Shown here in pieces: positions 43,983 to 53,318 of a stretch of DNA of 64,000 bases (its first letter is position 1; each line of letters begins with the position of its first letter). Below the pieces are notes generated by a model that saw only the letters and a list, made by a program, of their open reading frames with translations, had not been told where the DNA came from and searched no databases. The stretch spans positions 4,092,001-4,156,000 of the forward strand of contig NZ_JAANOV010000001.1 of NCBI RefSeq assembly GCF_011758745.1, written 5' to 3'. The translations under genes and the position numbers were made by a program. The DNA is from Amycolatopsis granulosa (lineage in GTDB: Bacteria; Actinomycetota; Actinomycetes; Mycobacteriales; Pseudonocardiaceae).

Positions 43983-44972
43983 ATGCGGCTGCGCGGTCTC
44001 GCGGTGCTCCTGTTGGCCGTGCTCACCGCCTGTGAGGCGCCCCAGCATCCCGCCGCGCCGGATCCGCGTGCCGTGGTCGAGTCCGCCCTCGGCGCGCTCG
44101 CCGCCGAACCCGCCGTCGCGTACGGCGTCGCCGGCACCACCCTCTCCGTCACCCGCGGCGGCCTCGCCGAGGGGCGGTTCCCGCTGCGGGACGAACCGAT
44201 CACGGCCCTGCGGGTGGGTGGTGCGCTGTACGTGCGCGCCTCCGCCCGCTACTGGCAGGGCCAGGGCATGTCCGCGACCCGCGCCGAGCTGTTCGGCGCG
44301 CAGTGGACGCGGGCCGATCGCGGCCTGCCGTTCGATCCGGGCCGCGTCCTCGCCCCGCCGGTGCTCGCCGACGCGATCCGCGCCGCGCTGCCGGCCGATG
44401 CGCTGCCCGTGCCGGCCGGGGACGCGCTCGACGTCGCCGGCGTGCGGATCAGCACCACCACGCCCTACCGGGTCCTCAGCTTCCCGGCCGCCTTCCTCGG
44501 GCCGGCCGCCACCCAGCTCGGACCCCGGCAGATCACGCTCGGCGAAGTCCGGCTCGCCGACCTGCGCGGCCGCCTCGACGACGGCGTCGCCGGGCTGGGA
44601 CGGCCGCTGATCGCCGGCCCGGTGGTCGCCGCGGAGGTCACCGAGCACACGCTGCGCTGCACGTCCCGCGGCGCCTGCACCGACTCCGTCCGCGTCGGCA
44701 ACCGGCTGCTCGGCGCCGCGCCCGGTGCCGCCGCCCGCGTCACGTTCGCCTCGGCCGTCACCTCCGACGCCCTCGGCACGCGCACCTGCCGGCGCGAGGT
44801 CGTGCTCCCGCTGGACACCTCCGCCGACGTGTCCTGCTCCGTCCGGTTCACGCTGCCCCGCACCGACGGCGCGACGAAACTCCACGCCGCGCCGTCGGTG
44901 ACCGCCGAACCCGTCGCGGTCGTCGACCCGGGCGCGCTCAGCCGGGACGTCGCCGCCGAGCTAGGACCGTAG
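43983..44972 (+). CDS. Putative lipoprotein
   Basis: A 329-residue protein with a lipoprotein signal: MRLRGLAVLLLAVLTAC with Cys at residue 17 and lipobox LTAC. The mature part is rich in Ala, Arg and Pro and contains two Cys (LRCTSRGACT and GTRTCRREV, CSVRF) that may form disulfides. It should be attached to the outer face of the membrane. In M. tuberculosis the gene at this position is the lipoprotein lpqT (Rv1016c), but orientation differs here and I see no motif that confirms homology. GAGGGG lies just before the ATG. It overlaps the convergent oxidoreductase gene by 12 bp. Confidence 0.75.
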   Translation: MRLRGLAVLLLAVLTACEAPQHPAAPDPRAVVESALGALAAEPAVAYGVAGTTLSVTRGGLAEGRFPLRDEPITALRVGGALYVRASARYWQGQGMSATRAELFGAQWTRADRGLPFDPGRVLAPPVLADAIRAALPADALPVPAGDALDVAGVRISTTTPYRVLSFPAAFLGPAATQLGPRQITLGEVRLADLRGRLDDGVAGLGRPLIAGPVVAAEVTEHTLRCTSRGACTDSVRVGNRLLGAAPGAAARVTFASAVTSDALGTRTCRREVVLPLDTSADVSCSVRFTLPRTDGATKLHAAPSVTAEPVAVVDPGALSRDVAAELGP

Positions 44973-45815
44973 GAGCGCGATCACCGGCGCGAACTCCTCC
45001 AGGAACGGTTCGAACACGGTGAAGTAGGTGAAGCCGAACCGGTCCCGCATGGCGCGCACCTTCGCCGCGATCTGCTCGACGGTGCCGGCCAGGATCTGCG
45101 GGGCGCTCACCAGCTCGTCCACCGACCGCCGCAGCGCGGGCGGTACGTCGCCCCACGCCTGCTCCAGCGCCTCGGACGGGTCGTCGGCCACCACGACCTG
45201 CTGGATCAGCATGTTGAACTCGAGCGGCCGGGATCCGGCCCGCTCCCGCACGAACCCGACGCGCTCGTCCAGCTCCTCCGGGCCGGCGATGTCGAAGGTG
45301 CCCGGCGGGAAGCCCTTCGCGTGCTTCAGCCCGGCGAAGCCGACGATGTCGGCGTGCTCCGCGGCCAGCCGCAGCACCCCCTCGCTGTTGCCGGCGATCA
45401 GCAGCGGCGGCACGTCCTCCAGTCGGCTGCGCAGCACGTCGATCGTCCGCGCCAGGTGCTCGATGCGTTCCTTCGGCGGCGCGAAGGGCAGGCCGGCGTC
45501 GTCGAACTCGGACTTCATGTGCCCCGCGCCGAGACCCACGTCCAGCCGGCCGCCGGTGAGCACGGCCGTCGACTCGACCTCGCGGGCCAGCAGCACCGGG
45601 TTGTAGAACGGTGCGTTGAGGACCAGGTGCCCCACCCGGGCGCGTTCGGTGGCCTGGGCGGCGGCGACGAGCGCCGGGAACGGTGCGGGCATCCCGAGGT
45701 GGTCGGGGATGGTGATGGCGTCGTACCCCAGCTCCTCGGCGCGACGGCACTTCGCCGCCCAGTCGTCGCGTCCGGTCAGGAACGGCAGGGACACCCCGAA
45801 ACGAAGATCGTCCAT
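44961..45815 (-). CDS. LLM-class F420-dependent oxidoreductase
   Basis: A 284-residue luciferase-like monooxygenase-fold protein: RFGVSLPFLTGRDDWAAKCR, ELGYDAITIPDHLG, VGHLVLNAPFYNPVLLAREV, LDVGLGAGHMKSEFDDAGLP and PLLIAGNSEGVLRLAAEHAD. This matches the actinobacterial subfamily predicted to use coenzyme F420. The substrate is not known. The ATG is 7 nt after a TACCGT -10 box (45823-45828), a leaderless start. It is a single gene between the prs terminator and the lipoprotein gene. Confidence 0.85.
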   Translation of the reverse strand: MDDLRFGVSLPFLTGRDDWAAKCRRAEELGYDAITIPDHLGMPAPFPALVAAAQATERARVGHLVLNAPFYNPVLLAREVESTAVLTGGRLDVGLGAGHMKSEFDDAGLPFAPPKERIEHLARTIDVLRSRLEDVPPLLIAGNSEGVLRLAAEHADIVGFAGLKHAKGFPPGTFDIAGPEELDERVGFVRERAGSRPLEFNMLIQQVVVADDPSEALEQAWGDVPPALRRSVDELVSAPQILAGTVEQIAAKVRAMRDRFGFTYFTVFEPFLEEFAPVIALLRS

Positions 45816-45836
45816 GTTCGTGACGGTACAAAACGG

Positions 45837-45881
45837 AACGGGCCGCCCGCCGCTGGTTTCGCCAGCAGCGGACGGCCCGTT
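45837..45881 (-). terminator. Terminator of the glmU-prs operon
   Basis: A 20-bp stem with two mismatches (45837-45856 with 45862-45881) around TTTCG or its complement CGAAA, 8 bp beyond the prs stop. Strong hairpin, GC-rich, no U-tract. Confidence 0.8.
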
Positions 45882-45888
45882 GCGGGAC

Positions 45889-46869
45889 TCAGGCGTTGCC
45901 GTCGAACAGGCTGGTCACCGAGCCGTCCTCGAACACCTGCTGGATCGCCTCCGCCAGCATCGGCGCGATCGACAGGACGGTCAGGTTCGGGAACCGCTTC
46001 TCCGGCGCGATCGGCAGCGAGTTCGTGACGATGACCTCGCGCGCCTTGCAGTTGGACAGCCGCTCGGTGGCCGGGTCGGACAGGATGCCGTGCGTGGTGG
46101 CGATGACGACGTCCGCGGCACCCTCGGCGAGCAGTGCGTCGGTGGCCTTCACGATCGTGCCGCCGGTGTCGATCATGTCGTCCACCAGGATGCACAGCTT
46201 GCCCTCGACCTGGCCGACGACGCGGTTGGCCACGGCCTGGTTCGGCTTGTCCGGGTCACGCGTCTTGTGGATGAACGCGATCGGCCGGTCGCCGAGCTGG
46301 GCGGCCCACTTCTCGGCCAGCCGCACGCGCCCGGAGTCCGGGGAGACCACGGTGATGTCGGCGCCGCCGTAGGTCTTCTTGATGTGGTCGGCGAGCAGGG
46401 TCTGCGCGAACAGGTGGTCCACCGGGCCGTCGAAGAAGCCCTGGATCTGCGCGGTGTGCAGGTCGACCGTCATGATCCGGTCGGCGCCCGCGGTCTTGAA
46501 CAGGTCGGCGATCAGCCGGGCCGAGATCGGCTCACGGCCCTTGTGCTTCTTGTCCTGCCGCGCGTACGGGTAGAACGGCATGACCACGGTGATGCGCTTG
46601 GCGCTGGCGCGCTTGAGCGCGTCCACCATGATCAACTGCTCCATCACCCACTCGTTGATCGGGTTGGTGTGACTCTGGATGACGAAGGCGTCCGTGCCGC
46701 GGACCGACTCCTCGAAACGCACGAACAGCTCGCCGTTGGCGAACGTGTGCGCCGTCTGCGGGGTGATCGTCACGTTGAGGTGCTGCGCAACCTCCTCCGC
46801 GAGTTCCCGGTGTGCGCGGCCGGAGAAGAGCATCAGGTTCTTCTTCGGCGTGCCGGACTTAGGACTCAT
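45889..46869 (-). CDS. prs: Ribose-phosphate pyrophosphokinase
   Basis: A 326-residue PRPP synthetase: [74 protein letters not shown] and the PRPP-binding [15 protein letters not shown]. It makes phosphoribosyl pyrophosphate for nucleotide, His and Trp synthesis and, in these organisms, decaprenyl-phosphoarabinose. The ATG start is within the last codons of glmU (11-nt overlap), so translation is coupled. Equivalent of Rv1017c. Confidence 0.96.
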   Translation of the reverse strand: MSPKSGTPKKNLMLFSGRAHRELAEEVAQHLNVTITPQTAHTFANGELFVRFEESVRGTDAFVIQSHTNPINEWVMEQLIMVDALKRASAKRITVVMPFYPYARQDKKHKGREPISARLIADLFKTAGADRIMTVDLHTAQIQGFFDGPVDHLFAQTLLADHIKKTYGGADITVVSPDSGRVRLAEKWAAQLGDRPIAFIHKTRDPDKPNQAVANRVVGQVEGKLCILVDDMIDTGGTIVKATDALLAEGAADVVIATTHGILSDPATERLSNCKAREVIVTNSLPIAPEKRFPNLTVLSIAPMLAEAIQQVFEDGSVTSLFDGNA

Positions 46870-48340
46870 CAGACGACTCCCGCTCGGTCTCTTCCGTGTT
46901 TTCCTGGGCGGCGAGCGCGGCCTGCGCCGCTTCCGCCGCTGGGGTACCCGGCCTGCGGCGCGGCACCCAGCCTTCAATATTGCGCTGTGGTCCAGTCGAC
47001 ACCGCCAGCGCCCCCGGCGGCACGTCACGCCTGATCACAGTGCCAGCGCCCGAGTACGCACCGTCACCGACCGTGACCGGCGCAACGAACATGTTGTCCG
47101 AACCGGTCTTGACGTGGGAGCCGATCGTGGTGTGGTGCTTGCGCACGCCGTCGTAGTTGACGAAGACGCTGGACGCGCCGATGTTGCTGTACTCGCCGAT
47201 CGTCGCATCCCCGACGTAGGTCAGGTGCGGCACCTTCGTCCCGGTGCCGATGTCGGCGTTCTTGGTCTCGACGAACGTGCCGATCTTGCCCTTCGGGCCG
47301 AGCCTGGTGCCCGGCCGCAGGTAGGCGAACGGGCCGACGCTGGCGCCGGCGCCGATCTCCGAGTCGTAACCGTGCGTGCGGATCACCTGGGCGCCGGCGC
47401 CGACGGTGACGCCGGTCAGCGTGGTGTCCGGCCCGATCACCGCGCCCTCGCCGATCCTCGTCGCACCCTTGAGCTGCACGCCGGGTTCGAGCACCACGTC
47501 CCGGGCCAGCTCGACGTCCACGTCCAGCCACACCGACGCCGGGTCGACGACGGTGACGCCCGCCCGCTGCCAGCGCCGCACCAGCCGCCGGTTCAGCTCG
47601 GCGCCGAGCACCGCCAGTTGCACGCGGTCGTTGACGCCCTCGGTCAGCCACGGGTCGTCCACCACCAGCGCGCCGACCCGGCGGCCGTCGGCGCGGGCGA
47701 TGGACAGCACGTCGGTGAGGTACAGCTCGCCCTGCGCGTTGTCGGTGGACAACCGGCTCAGCGCCTCCGCGAGCACTGCCGCGTCGAACGCGTACACGCC
47801 GGAGTTGATCTCGTCGATCTCCAGCTGCCCGGGCGTCGCGTCCTTCTGCTCGACGATCCCGGTGACCGCGCCGGCGGCATCGCGCACGATCCGGCCGTAC
47901 CCCGTCGGATCGGCGACCACCGACGTCAGCACGGTGACCGCGGCAGCGTTCTCGCGGTGCTCGGCCAGCAGCGCGGCCATGGTTTCGGTGTCCAGCAACG
48001 GAACGTCGCCGTAGCTGACCAGGACGGTGCCGGCCAGCCCCTCCGGCAGGACGGACAAGGCGCACGACACCGCGTCACCGGTGCCGTTCTGCTTCTCCTG
48101 CACCGCGGTCAGCACCGGGCGCCCGAGCGCTGCACCGACCCCGCCGAGGTGGTCGGCGACGGCGTCCCGGCCGTGTCCCACGACGACGACCAGGTGGTCC
48201 GGCGCGAGCCCGGCGGCGGCCCGGACGGCGTGCTCGACCAGCGGCCGCCCGGCCAGTGGGTGCAGCACCTTCGGGGTGTTCGAGCGCATCCGGGTGCCCT
48301 CGCCCGCGGCGAGGACGACAGTGCTCAGCGGGCCGGTCAC
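46859..48340 (-). CDS. glmU: Bifunctional UDP-GlcNAc pyrophosphorylase / glucosamine-1-phosphate acetyltransferase
   Basis: A 493-residue two-domain enzyme. The N-terminal uridyltransferase has [29 protein letters not shown] and YGDVPLLD; the C-terminal left-handed beta-helix has [34 protein letters not shown] and [16 protein letters not shown] with the acetyltransferase His. It makes UDP-N-acetylglucosamine for peptidoglycan. GGGAG lies 4 nt before the GTG, and TAGGAT about 40 nt upstream may be the -10 element. First gene of the glmU-prs operon. Equivalent of Rv1018c. Confidence 0.96.
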   Translation of the reverse strand: MTGPLSTVVLAAGEGTRMRSNTPKVLHPLAGRPLVEHAVRAAAGLAPDHLVVVVGHGRDAVADHLGGVGAALGRPVLTAVQEKQNGTGDAVSCALSVLPEGLAGTVLVSYGDVPLLDTETMAALLAEHRENAAAVTVLTSVVADPTGYGRIVRDAAGAVTGIVEQKDATPGQLEIDEINSGVYAFDAAVLAEALSRLSTDNAQGELYLTDVLSIARADGRRVGALVVDDPWLTEGVNDRVQLAVLGAELNRRLVRRWQRAGVTVVDPASVWLDVDVELARDVVLEPGVQLKGATRIGEGAVIGPDTTLTGVTVGAGAQVIRTHGYDSEIGAGASVGPFAYLRPGTRLGPKGKIGTFVETKNADIGTGTKVPHLTYVGDATIGEYSNIGASSVFVNYDGVRKHHTTIGSHVKTGSDNMFVAPVTVGDGAYSGAGTVIRRDVPPGALAVSTGPQRNIEGWVPRRRPGTPAAEAAQAALAAQENTEETERESSDES

Positions 48341-48384
48341 GGCACTCCCAACGAATCCGGGACGGGTGGTGGCGGGCCCCGATC

Positions 48385-50025
48385 CTACGTGTCCTCCCCG
48401 GCCGCCGGCCGCGGGTCGCCTTCCGAGCCCGGCTCCACCTCTGCGGTAAGGGACTCGGCCGCACCGGACCGCGCGGTCGCCACCTGGTTGCCGCCACCGC
48501 GTTTCGCCTGGTACATCGCCGCGTCGGCACGGGCCAGCACCTGGTCGGCCCGCTCCTGCGGCCGCAGCGACACCAGCCCCACCGACAGGGTCACCCCGTG
48601 CGAGAGGTGGTGGGGCAGCGAGTCGACCGCGGTGACCGCCCGGCCGAGGGCCTGCTTGGCCGCCGACACCGGCGCGCCGGGCAGCAGGGCGACGAACTCG
48701 TCGCCGCCGTAGCGGGCCACGATGTCGTCACCGCGCAGCGCGTCCCGCACCGTCGAGGCCACCACCCGCAGCACGTCGTCGCCCTCGGCGTGCGAGTGCT
48801 GGTCGTTGACGTTCTTGAACCCGTCCAGGTCGATCAGGGCGACCGCGAGCGGCTGTGCCGTGGTCGACGCCGACAGCGTGCGCAGGTGCTCGTCCAGGGC
48901 CCGGCGGTTGGGCAGGCCGGTCAGCGGGTCCTGCAACGCCTGCTGGCTGATCGCGCCGTGCTGCGCGGACAGCCGCTCGTGCTCACGCCGGGTGTCCAGG
49001 GTCGCCAGCTGCGACTCCCGCATGTGCCACAGCTCGACCTCCAGCGCGGTCGAGTAGTCGGCCAGCGCGCGGGACGCCTCGCTGTCGGCCTCGCTGTCCA
49101 GCCGTGCGATCTCCCGCAGCAGGTGCAGTCGCATCGACGGCATCGAGTTGTCCTCGGCCAGGTTGAGCTTGGTCGCGTGCAGCGTCTTGAGCGCGTCGTC
49201 GTGCTGGCCGGACTGTTCCAGGCAGCGGGCGAGCGCGATCGTGACGATGACCTGCTCGTGCGGGTAGCCCGGTTCGATCAGCAGCCGCCGCAGCCGCTCG
49301 GTGTGCGATGCGTCCGGGGCGGCCAGCGCGAGGGCCGACGCGAGCACGCCGACCTGGTCGACGGCAGGCACCCCGATCCGGCGCGGGAACAGGGACTCGG
49401 CGAACGGGGCCTCGACCGCGACGGCCATCGACGCGGCCGTGCTGAACTTCGCGGCGGCCTCCTCGTGCCGGTCGACCCGTTCCAGGCGCAGGCCCCACCC
49501 CAGCAGCATCTTGATGCGGTTCATCAGCTGCAGGGTGATCTCGTGCGGACCGGCGGTCTCCCGGATCGCCTGGTGGGCGCGGGCGATGACCTCCTCGGCC
49601 GCCTCGTACACGCCCAGCTGGTTCAGCACGATCCAGCAGTCGACCAGCGCGCTGGACTGGGTCTTGGCCCATTCCCGCCGCGACATGTGCATGTCCGGGG
49701 AGGTGGAGTCGTCGAGGATCGCCAGCGCCCTGGCTATTTCGGTGAGCGCCGCGTCCTCCTGCTTGGCCAGCACCAGGCGGCGGCCGCGCAGGGCGTGGGC
49801 GTCGGCGCGGAACAGCGCGAGACCGTGACGGCGGGTGTGGGCCAGCATTTCGTCCAGCAGCGGCTCGGCCTCCGCCGCGAGCCCGCGGGTGACCAGCCGG
49901 GCCAGGGCCGTGGCGCGCAGCAGCTGCGAGACCAGGACCGGCTCGCCCCGGCGCTGGGCCTCCTCGAGCAGCTCGTCGAGGGTGCGCACGATGTCCAGCT
50001 GCTCGCTGTGCTCCGTGTGCTGCAC
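48385..50025 (-). CDS. Diguanylate cyclase (GGDEF) with N-terminal TPR-like helical region
   Basis: At least 546 residues. The first about 340 are helical repeat-like ([54 protein letters not shown]), then a short coiled linker and a GGDEF domain: [43 protein letters not shown]. The catalytic site is intact, and RGDD five residues before GGDEF is a normal product-inhibition (I) site, so it should synthesise c-di-GMP. No membrane helix. The GTG at 50025 lacks a Shine-Dalgarno; a plausible in-frame extension of 32 codons reaches a CTG at 50121 which has AAGGGGG at 9 nt. Confidence 0.88.
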   Translation of the reverse strand: MQHTEHSEQLDIVRTLDELLEEAQRRGEPVLVSQLLRATALARLVTRGLAAEAEPLLDEMLAHTRRHGLALFRADAHALRGRRLVLAKQEDAALTEIARALAILDDSTSPDMHMSRREWAKTQSSALVDCWIVLNQLGVYEAAEEVIARAHQAIRETAGPHEITLQLMNRIKMLLGWGLRLERVDRHEEAAAKFSTAASMAVAVEAPFAESLFPRRIGVPAVDQVGVLASALALAAPDASHTERLRRLLIEPGYPHEQVIVTIALARCLEQSGQHDDALKTLHATKLNLAEDNSMPSMRLHLLREIARLDSEADSEASRALADYSTALEVELWHMRESQLATLDTRREHERLSAQHGAISQQALQDPLTGLPNRRALDEHLRTLSASTTAQPLAVALIDLDGFKNVNDQHSHAEGDDVLRVVASTVRDALRGDDIVARYGGDEFVALLPGAPVSAAKQALGRAVTAVDSLPHHLSHGVTLSVGLVSLRPQERADQVLARADAAMYQAKRGGGNQVATARSGAAESLTAEVEPGSEGDPRPAAGEDT

Positions 50026-50164
50026 GGCGGCGATCAGTTCCCGGGCGCGCCCGGCCAGCCAGGCATCGGAGAGCTCGGCCAGCGTCGGCCGCCTGGTCTT
50101 CTGTTCGCTCTCGCCTCGCAGCGTGGCGCACCCCCTTCGGGCACGTCGGGGCAGGGCACGGCAG

Positions 50165-50236
50165 CTCCGCCGCCAGGATTCGAACCTGAACTATCAGAAC
50201 CAAAATCTGAGGTGCTGCCAATTACACCACGGCGGA
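50165..50236 (-). tRNA. tRNA-Gln (anticodon UUG)
   Basis: The minus strand folds as a cloverleaf: acceptor TCCGCCG / CGGCGGA (50236-50230 with 50172-50166), anticodon stem TCAGA / TCTGA around the loop TTTTGGT giving UUG, and the T-loop GGTTCGAATCC. CCA is not encoded. Its place next to glmU matches the tRNA-Gln gene in mycobacteria. The GGDEF gene begins only about 45 bp downstream on the same strand and may share its transcript. Confidence 0.95.
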
Positions 50237-50333
50237 TCGTGCCTGGTCAGGATAGCGACGTCGAAAAATCGCACCGGTGCAGGGGTTCGAGTCCGATGTT
50301 TGGACGTCTCCCCAGCGGGCAAAACCTCCTGTA

Positions 50334-50346
50334 CCGTAACTTACGG
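50334..50346. promoter_or_regulatory. Palindrome upstream of the desaturase gene
   Basis: CCGTAACTTACGG is a perfect 6-1-6 palindrome about 60 bp upstream of the desaturase start and just before a TAAGGT (50356-50361) that may be its -10 element. It is well placed for a repressor, perhaps a TetR-type fatty-acid regulator such as the one encoded downstream. Confidence 0.5.
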
Positions 50347-50404
50347 AAACGTAGGTAAGGTCGCCCTTTCCCAGGGTTTGCCCAGGTAGGAAGAAGTGTT
50401 GCGC

Positions 50405-51349
50405 ATGACATCCACTCCGGTTATGGAACCACCCCAGACCAAGGGTCCGAAGCCGGTCACCGCCGGCCAACGCGGCGCCGGCGTCCAGTTCTCGGTCTAT
50501 CTCGGCGTGATCCTCCCGCTGGCCGCGCTCATCGCCGCCGTGCCCTTCGCCTGGGGGTGGGGCCTGAGCTGGGTGGACGTCGGGTTGTTCGTCGCCTTCT
50601 ACGTCATCAGCGGGCTCGGGATCACGGTGTCGTACCACCGGTACTTCACGCACGGCTCGTTCAAGGCGAAGCCGTGGCTGCGGGTCGTGCTCGCCATCGC
50701 CGGCAGCTTCGCCGTGCAGGGGCCGGTGATCACCTGGGTCGCCGACCACCGCCGGCACCACGCCTTCTCCGACCGCGACGGCGACCCGCACTCGCCGTGG
50801 GCGTTCGGCACCTCGCCGCTGGCCATCGCCAAGGGCTTCTGGCACGCGCACATGGGCTGGCTGTTCGAGCGGGACACGAGCAACGCCGAGCGCTTCGCCC
50901 CGGACCTGCTCAAGGATCCGGCCATCAAGAAGGTCGACGAGCTGTTCTGGCTGTGGACGCTGCTCACGCTGACCCTGCCCGCCCTGCTCGGCGGCCTGAT
51001 CACCTGGTCGTTCTGGGGTGCCGTCACCGCGTTCTTCTGGGCCGGCCTGGTCCGGGTGTGCGTGCTGCACCACGTCACGTGGTCGGTCAACTCGGTCTGC
51101 CACATGATCGGTGAGCGCCCGTTCGCGGCGCGGGACAAGTCGGCCAACTTCTGGCCGCTGGCGATCCTGTCCTTCGGCGAGTCGTGGCACAACCTGCACC
51201 ACGCCGACCCGACCTCGGCGCGGCACGGCGTCAAGCGGGGCCAGATCGACATCTCGGCCCGCGTGATCTGGGCGTTCGAGAAGCTCGGGTGGGTGCACAA
51301 CGTGCGCTGGCCCACCCCGCAGCGGCTCGCCCGCCTGGCCTCCGAATAG
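50405..51349 (+). CDS. Fatty-acid/acyl-CoA delta-9 desaturase
   Basis: A 314-residue membrane di-iron desaturase with the three His boxes: HRYFTH (about residue 77), HRRHH (about 115) and ESWHNLHHAD (about 260). Four membrane helices in two pairs separate them. It would introduce a cis double bond into stearoyl- or palmitoyl-CoA; the layout is that of DesA3-like acyl-CoA desaturases. The ATG at 50405 has the purine run GGAAGAAG 8 nt upstream; a GTG at 50396 is an alternative. Followed by a TetR gene in the same direction with its own promoter. Confidence 0.92.
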   Translation: MTSTPVMEPPQTKGPKPVTAGQRGAGVQFSVYLGVILPLAALIAAVPFAWGWGLSWVDVGLFVAFYVISGLGITVSYHRYFTHGSFKAKPWLRVVLAIAGSFAVQGPVITWVADHRRHHAFSDRDGDPHSPWAFGTSPLAIAKGFWHAHMGWLFERDTSNAERFAPDLLKDPAIKKVDELFWLWTLLTLTLPALLGGLITWSFWGAVTAFFWAGLVRVCVLHHVTWSVNSVCHMIGERPFAARDKSANFWPLAILSFGESWHNLHHADPTSARHGVKRGQIDISARVIWAFEKLGWVHNVRWPTPQRLARLASE

Positions 51350-51414
51350 GCCCGGGCCCCTCGCCCACCACCACCCTCAACGGAAACGCCCCGCGTTGCG
51401 GCTACTCTCGGTGG

Positions 51415-52080
51415 GTGGCGGGACGACGTCGAGCAAAGCGTGAGGTCACCGGGGTGCGCCCGACGGGTTCGGTATCGCGCGTCCGGATGACCGGCGCGGA
51501 ACGGCGCCAGCAACTGCTCGACGTCGCCCGCAAGCTCTTCGCGGAGAAGGGCTTCGACGGCACGTCGATCGAGGAGATCGCGCACCGGGCGAACGTCTCC
51601 AAACCCGTCGTCTACGAGCACTTCGGCGGTAAGGAAGGCATCTACGCCGTCGTCGTCGACCGCGAGACCCAGTCCCTGCTCGACCGCATGGTGTCCACGC
51701 TGCACGGTGGGCACCCGAGGGCGATGCTCGAGCAGGCGGCCAGCGCGCTGCTGGCCTACGTCGAGGAGTCGCACGACGGCTTCCGCATCCTGGTGCGCGA
51801 CTCGCCGGTGGCCAGCGCGTCCGGCACGTTCTCCACCCTGCTCAACGACATCGCCATGCAGGTCGAGCACATCCTGGCGCAGCAGTTCGACGCCCGCGGC
51901 TACGACGACAAGCTGGCCCCGCTGTACGCGCAGGCGCTCGTCGGCATGGTCGCGCTGTCCGGTCAATGGTGGCTCGACGCGCGGCGCCCCAAGCGGGACG
52001 AGGTGGCCGCCCACCTCGTCAACCTCGCCTGGAACGGTCTGTCGCACCTCGAGCACAAGCCCAAGCTGTGGCTGACTTGA
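51415..52080 (+). CDS. TetR-family transcriptional regulator
   Basis: A 221-residue TetR protein with a basic 24-residue N-terminal tail (RRRAKREVTG) before the HTH TSIEEIAHRANVSKPVVYEHF (about residues 46-66). The C-terminal domain is of the type seen in M. tuberculosis Rv1019, which occupies the same position between glmU and mfd. The GTG was chosen because TACTCT (51403-51408) ends 6 nt upstream, indicating a leaderless mRNA; an internal ATG at 51487 is the alternative. Possible regulator of the desaturase just upstream. Confidence 0.88.
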   Translation: MAGRRRAKREVTGVRPTGSVSRVRMTGAERRQQLLDVARKLFAEKGFDGTSIEEIAHRANVSKPVVYEHFGGKEGIYAVVVDRETQSLLDRMVSTLHGGHPRAMLEQAASALLAYVEESHDGFRILVRDSPVASASGTFSTLLNDIAMQVEHILAQQFDARGYDDKLAPLYAQALVGMVALSGQWWLDARRPKRDEVAAHLVNLAWNGLSHLEHKPKLWLT

Positions 52081-52090
52081 CCCGGCCGCC

Positions 52091-52116
52091 GCTGACCCGT
52101 GGCGCCGCGGGTCAGC
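52091..52116. terminator. Hairpin between convergent TetR and MerR genes
   Basis: Stem GCTGACCCG / CGGGTCAGC (52091-52099, 52108-52116) with an 8-nt loop, directly after the TetR stop and overlapping the MerR stop codon. Plausible shared terminator. Confidence 0.65.
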
Positions 52117-52471
52117 TGACGTGGCTGGGCAGGGCAGTTTCGTTGCGCAACGCCCGCAGGATGTCGAGCTCGCGGTCGAGGTCGCGCCGCTTGGCTTCCA
52201 GACGCTCGACCTGCTCGGCGAGCAACTGCTCCAGCACGCCGGTCCGCTCCTCCGGTGGGGCTTCGAGGCAGGGGAGCAGCTCGTAGATCGTGGCGCTGCA
52301 CACGCCGGCGGCGAACAGGTGCTGGATCATGACGACCCGCTCGACCATGCTGCTGTCGAAGTCGCGCCACCCGCCCGGGGTGCGCGCGGAGCGGATGAGT
52401 CCCTGCTCCTCGTAGTACCGCAGGGACCGGGTGCTGACCCCGGTGGCGTCAGCCAGTTCACCGATGCGCAT
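52112..52471 (-). CDS. MerR-family transcriptional regulator
   Basis: A 119-residue MerR protein: HTH MRIGELADATGVSTRSLRYYE (residues 1-21), the wing GLIRSARTPGGWRDF, then a dimerisation coiled coil (LEQLLAEQVERLEAKRRDLD). Two Cys (GVCSAT and LPCLEA) lie in the linker helices and could sense metal or thiol stress, but no full metal-binding loop is visible. GGAGGT lies 5 nt before the ATG. Divergent from paired SMR pumps, which it probably activates. Confidence 0.88.
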   Translation of the reverse strand: MRIGELADATGVSTRSLRYYEEQGLIRSARTPGGWRDFDSSMVERVVMIQHLFAAGVCSATIYELLPCLEAPPEERTGVLEQLLAEQVERLEAKRRDLDRELDILRALRNETALPSHVS

Positions 52472-52518
52472 GTGACCTCCGGAGAACGTCCAAGCTCCCA
52501 TTCTCGCAGTTCTTGCAG

Positions 52519-52549
52519 TTGACACCGGTGTGAGGTTTCACGATGTGGT
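52519..52549. promoter_or_regulatory. MerR-type promoter with central dyad
   Basis: TTGACA (52519-52524) is a consensus -35 for the SMR genes; the palindrome ACACCGGTGT (52522-52531) overlaps it and continues into the spacer, the place where MerR proteins bind and twist over-long spacers. A -10 would lie around 52539-52549, but no strong match is seen, as expected for an activator-dependent promoter. Confidence 0.5.
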
Positions 52550-52587
52550 GGACAACGTTCCCCGAGTCCGCGAAAGGACATCCACCC

Positions 52588-52908
52588 ATGCACTGGCTCT
52601 ACCTCGGCGTCGCGGTCGTCTTCGAGATCGCCGTCGCCGTCTCCGCGGGTAAGGCCCAAGGGTTCACCCGGCCCGGGTGGACCGCCGCCACGCTGATCAG
52701 CGGTGGTATCGGCACCTACCTGCTCAGCCTGGCGCTGCTGACCTTCGACGTCGGCGTCGGGTACGCGATCTGGACCTCCGTCGCCGGCGTCGGCATCGTC
52801 ATCCTCGGTGCCGTCCTGTTCGGCCAGCGCCTCGACTGGCGCAAGGTCGTGGGGATCGGCGCCGTCATCGTCGGCGTGGTCGGCCTCCAGCTCAGCGGGG
52901 CGGCGTGA
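52588..52908 (+). CDS. SMR-family small multidrug exporter, subunit 1
   Basis: A 106-residue protein with four membrane helices. The essential Glu is at position 13 (YLGVAVVFEIAVAVSAGKA), followed by the SMR pattern GFTRPGWTAATLISGG and VGYAIWTSVAGVGIVILG. SMR proteins are proton-driven exporters of cationic drugs or guanidinium compounds and work as dimers. AAAGGA lies 9 nt before the ATG. The stop overlaps the next gene's ATG, which encodes a second SMR subunit, so this is a paired (heterodimeric) SMR pump of the EbrAB/YkkCD type. Confidence 0.9.
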   Translation: MHWLYLGVAVVFEIAVAVSAGKAQGFTRPGWTAATLISGGIGTYLLSLALLTFDVGVGYAIWTSVAGVGIVILGAVLFGQRLDWRKVVGIGAVIVGVVGLQLSGAA

Positions 52909-53318
52909 TGTCGCGCACACCAGCCTCCCGCCCCGCCGCGTGGCTCGTACTCCTCCTCGCCGGCGCGTTCGAAGTCGGCTACGCCCTCTCGGTCGGAGGG
53001 AGCCACGGCTTCACCGTGCTCTCGTGGTCGCTCGTCGCCGTGGTCTTCTTCCTGCTGACGCTCTTCGCGCTCAGCGTCGCCCTGCGCACGATCGACGTCG
53101 GCATCGGCTATGCGGTCTGGGCCGGCATCGGCGCGGCCGGAGCCGCGCTGCTCGGCCCCGTCTTCTTCGACGAGACCCTCACCCCGGTCAAGGCGGTGTG
53201 GCTCGCGGTGATCATCGCTGGTGTCGTCTGGATCAAGCTCGCCGACCGGCCCCGTCCGCACGCGCAGGTTCCGGACGAGGACCGTGCCGACCCACGAGGC
53301 CGGCCTGTCACGTCGTGA
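52908..53318 (+). CDS. SMR-family small multidrug exporter, subunit 2
   Basis: A 136-residue SMR protein, longer than subunit 1 at both ends. The essential Glu is in LLLAGAFEVGYALSVGGSHG, followed by TIDVGIGYAVWAGIGAAG. A C-terminal hydrophilic tail (RPRPHAQVPDEDRADPRG) is unusual for the family and may fix orientation in the membrane of the heterodimer. The ATG overlaps the stop of subunit 1 by 1 nt. Its 3' end overlaps the convergent glycosidase-like gene by 11 bp. Confidence 0.88.
   Translation: MSRTPASRPAAWLVLLLAGAFEVGYALSVGGSHGFTVLSWSLVAVVFFLLTLFALSVALRTIDVGIGYAVWAGIGAAGAALLGPVFFDETLTPVKAVWLAVIIAGVVWIKLADRPRPHAQVPDEDRADPRGRPVTS

Noticed and set aside
50280-50300. A GGTTCGAGTCC T-loop-like stretch near 50285 suggesting a second tRNA
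   Set aside because: No acceptor, D or anticodon arms can be folded around it; it is an isolated T-loop match.
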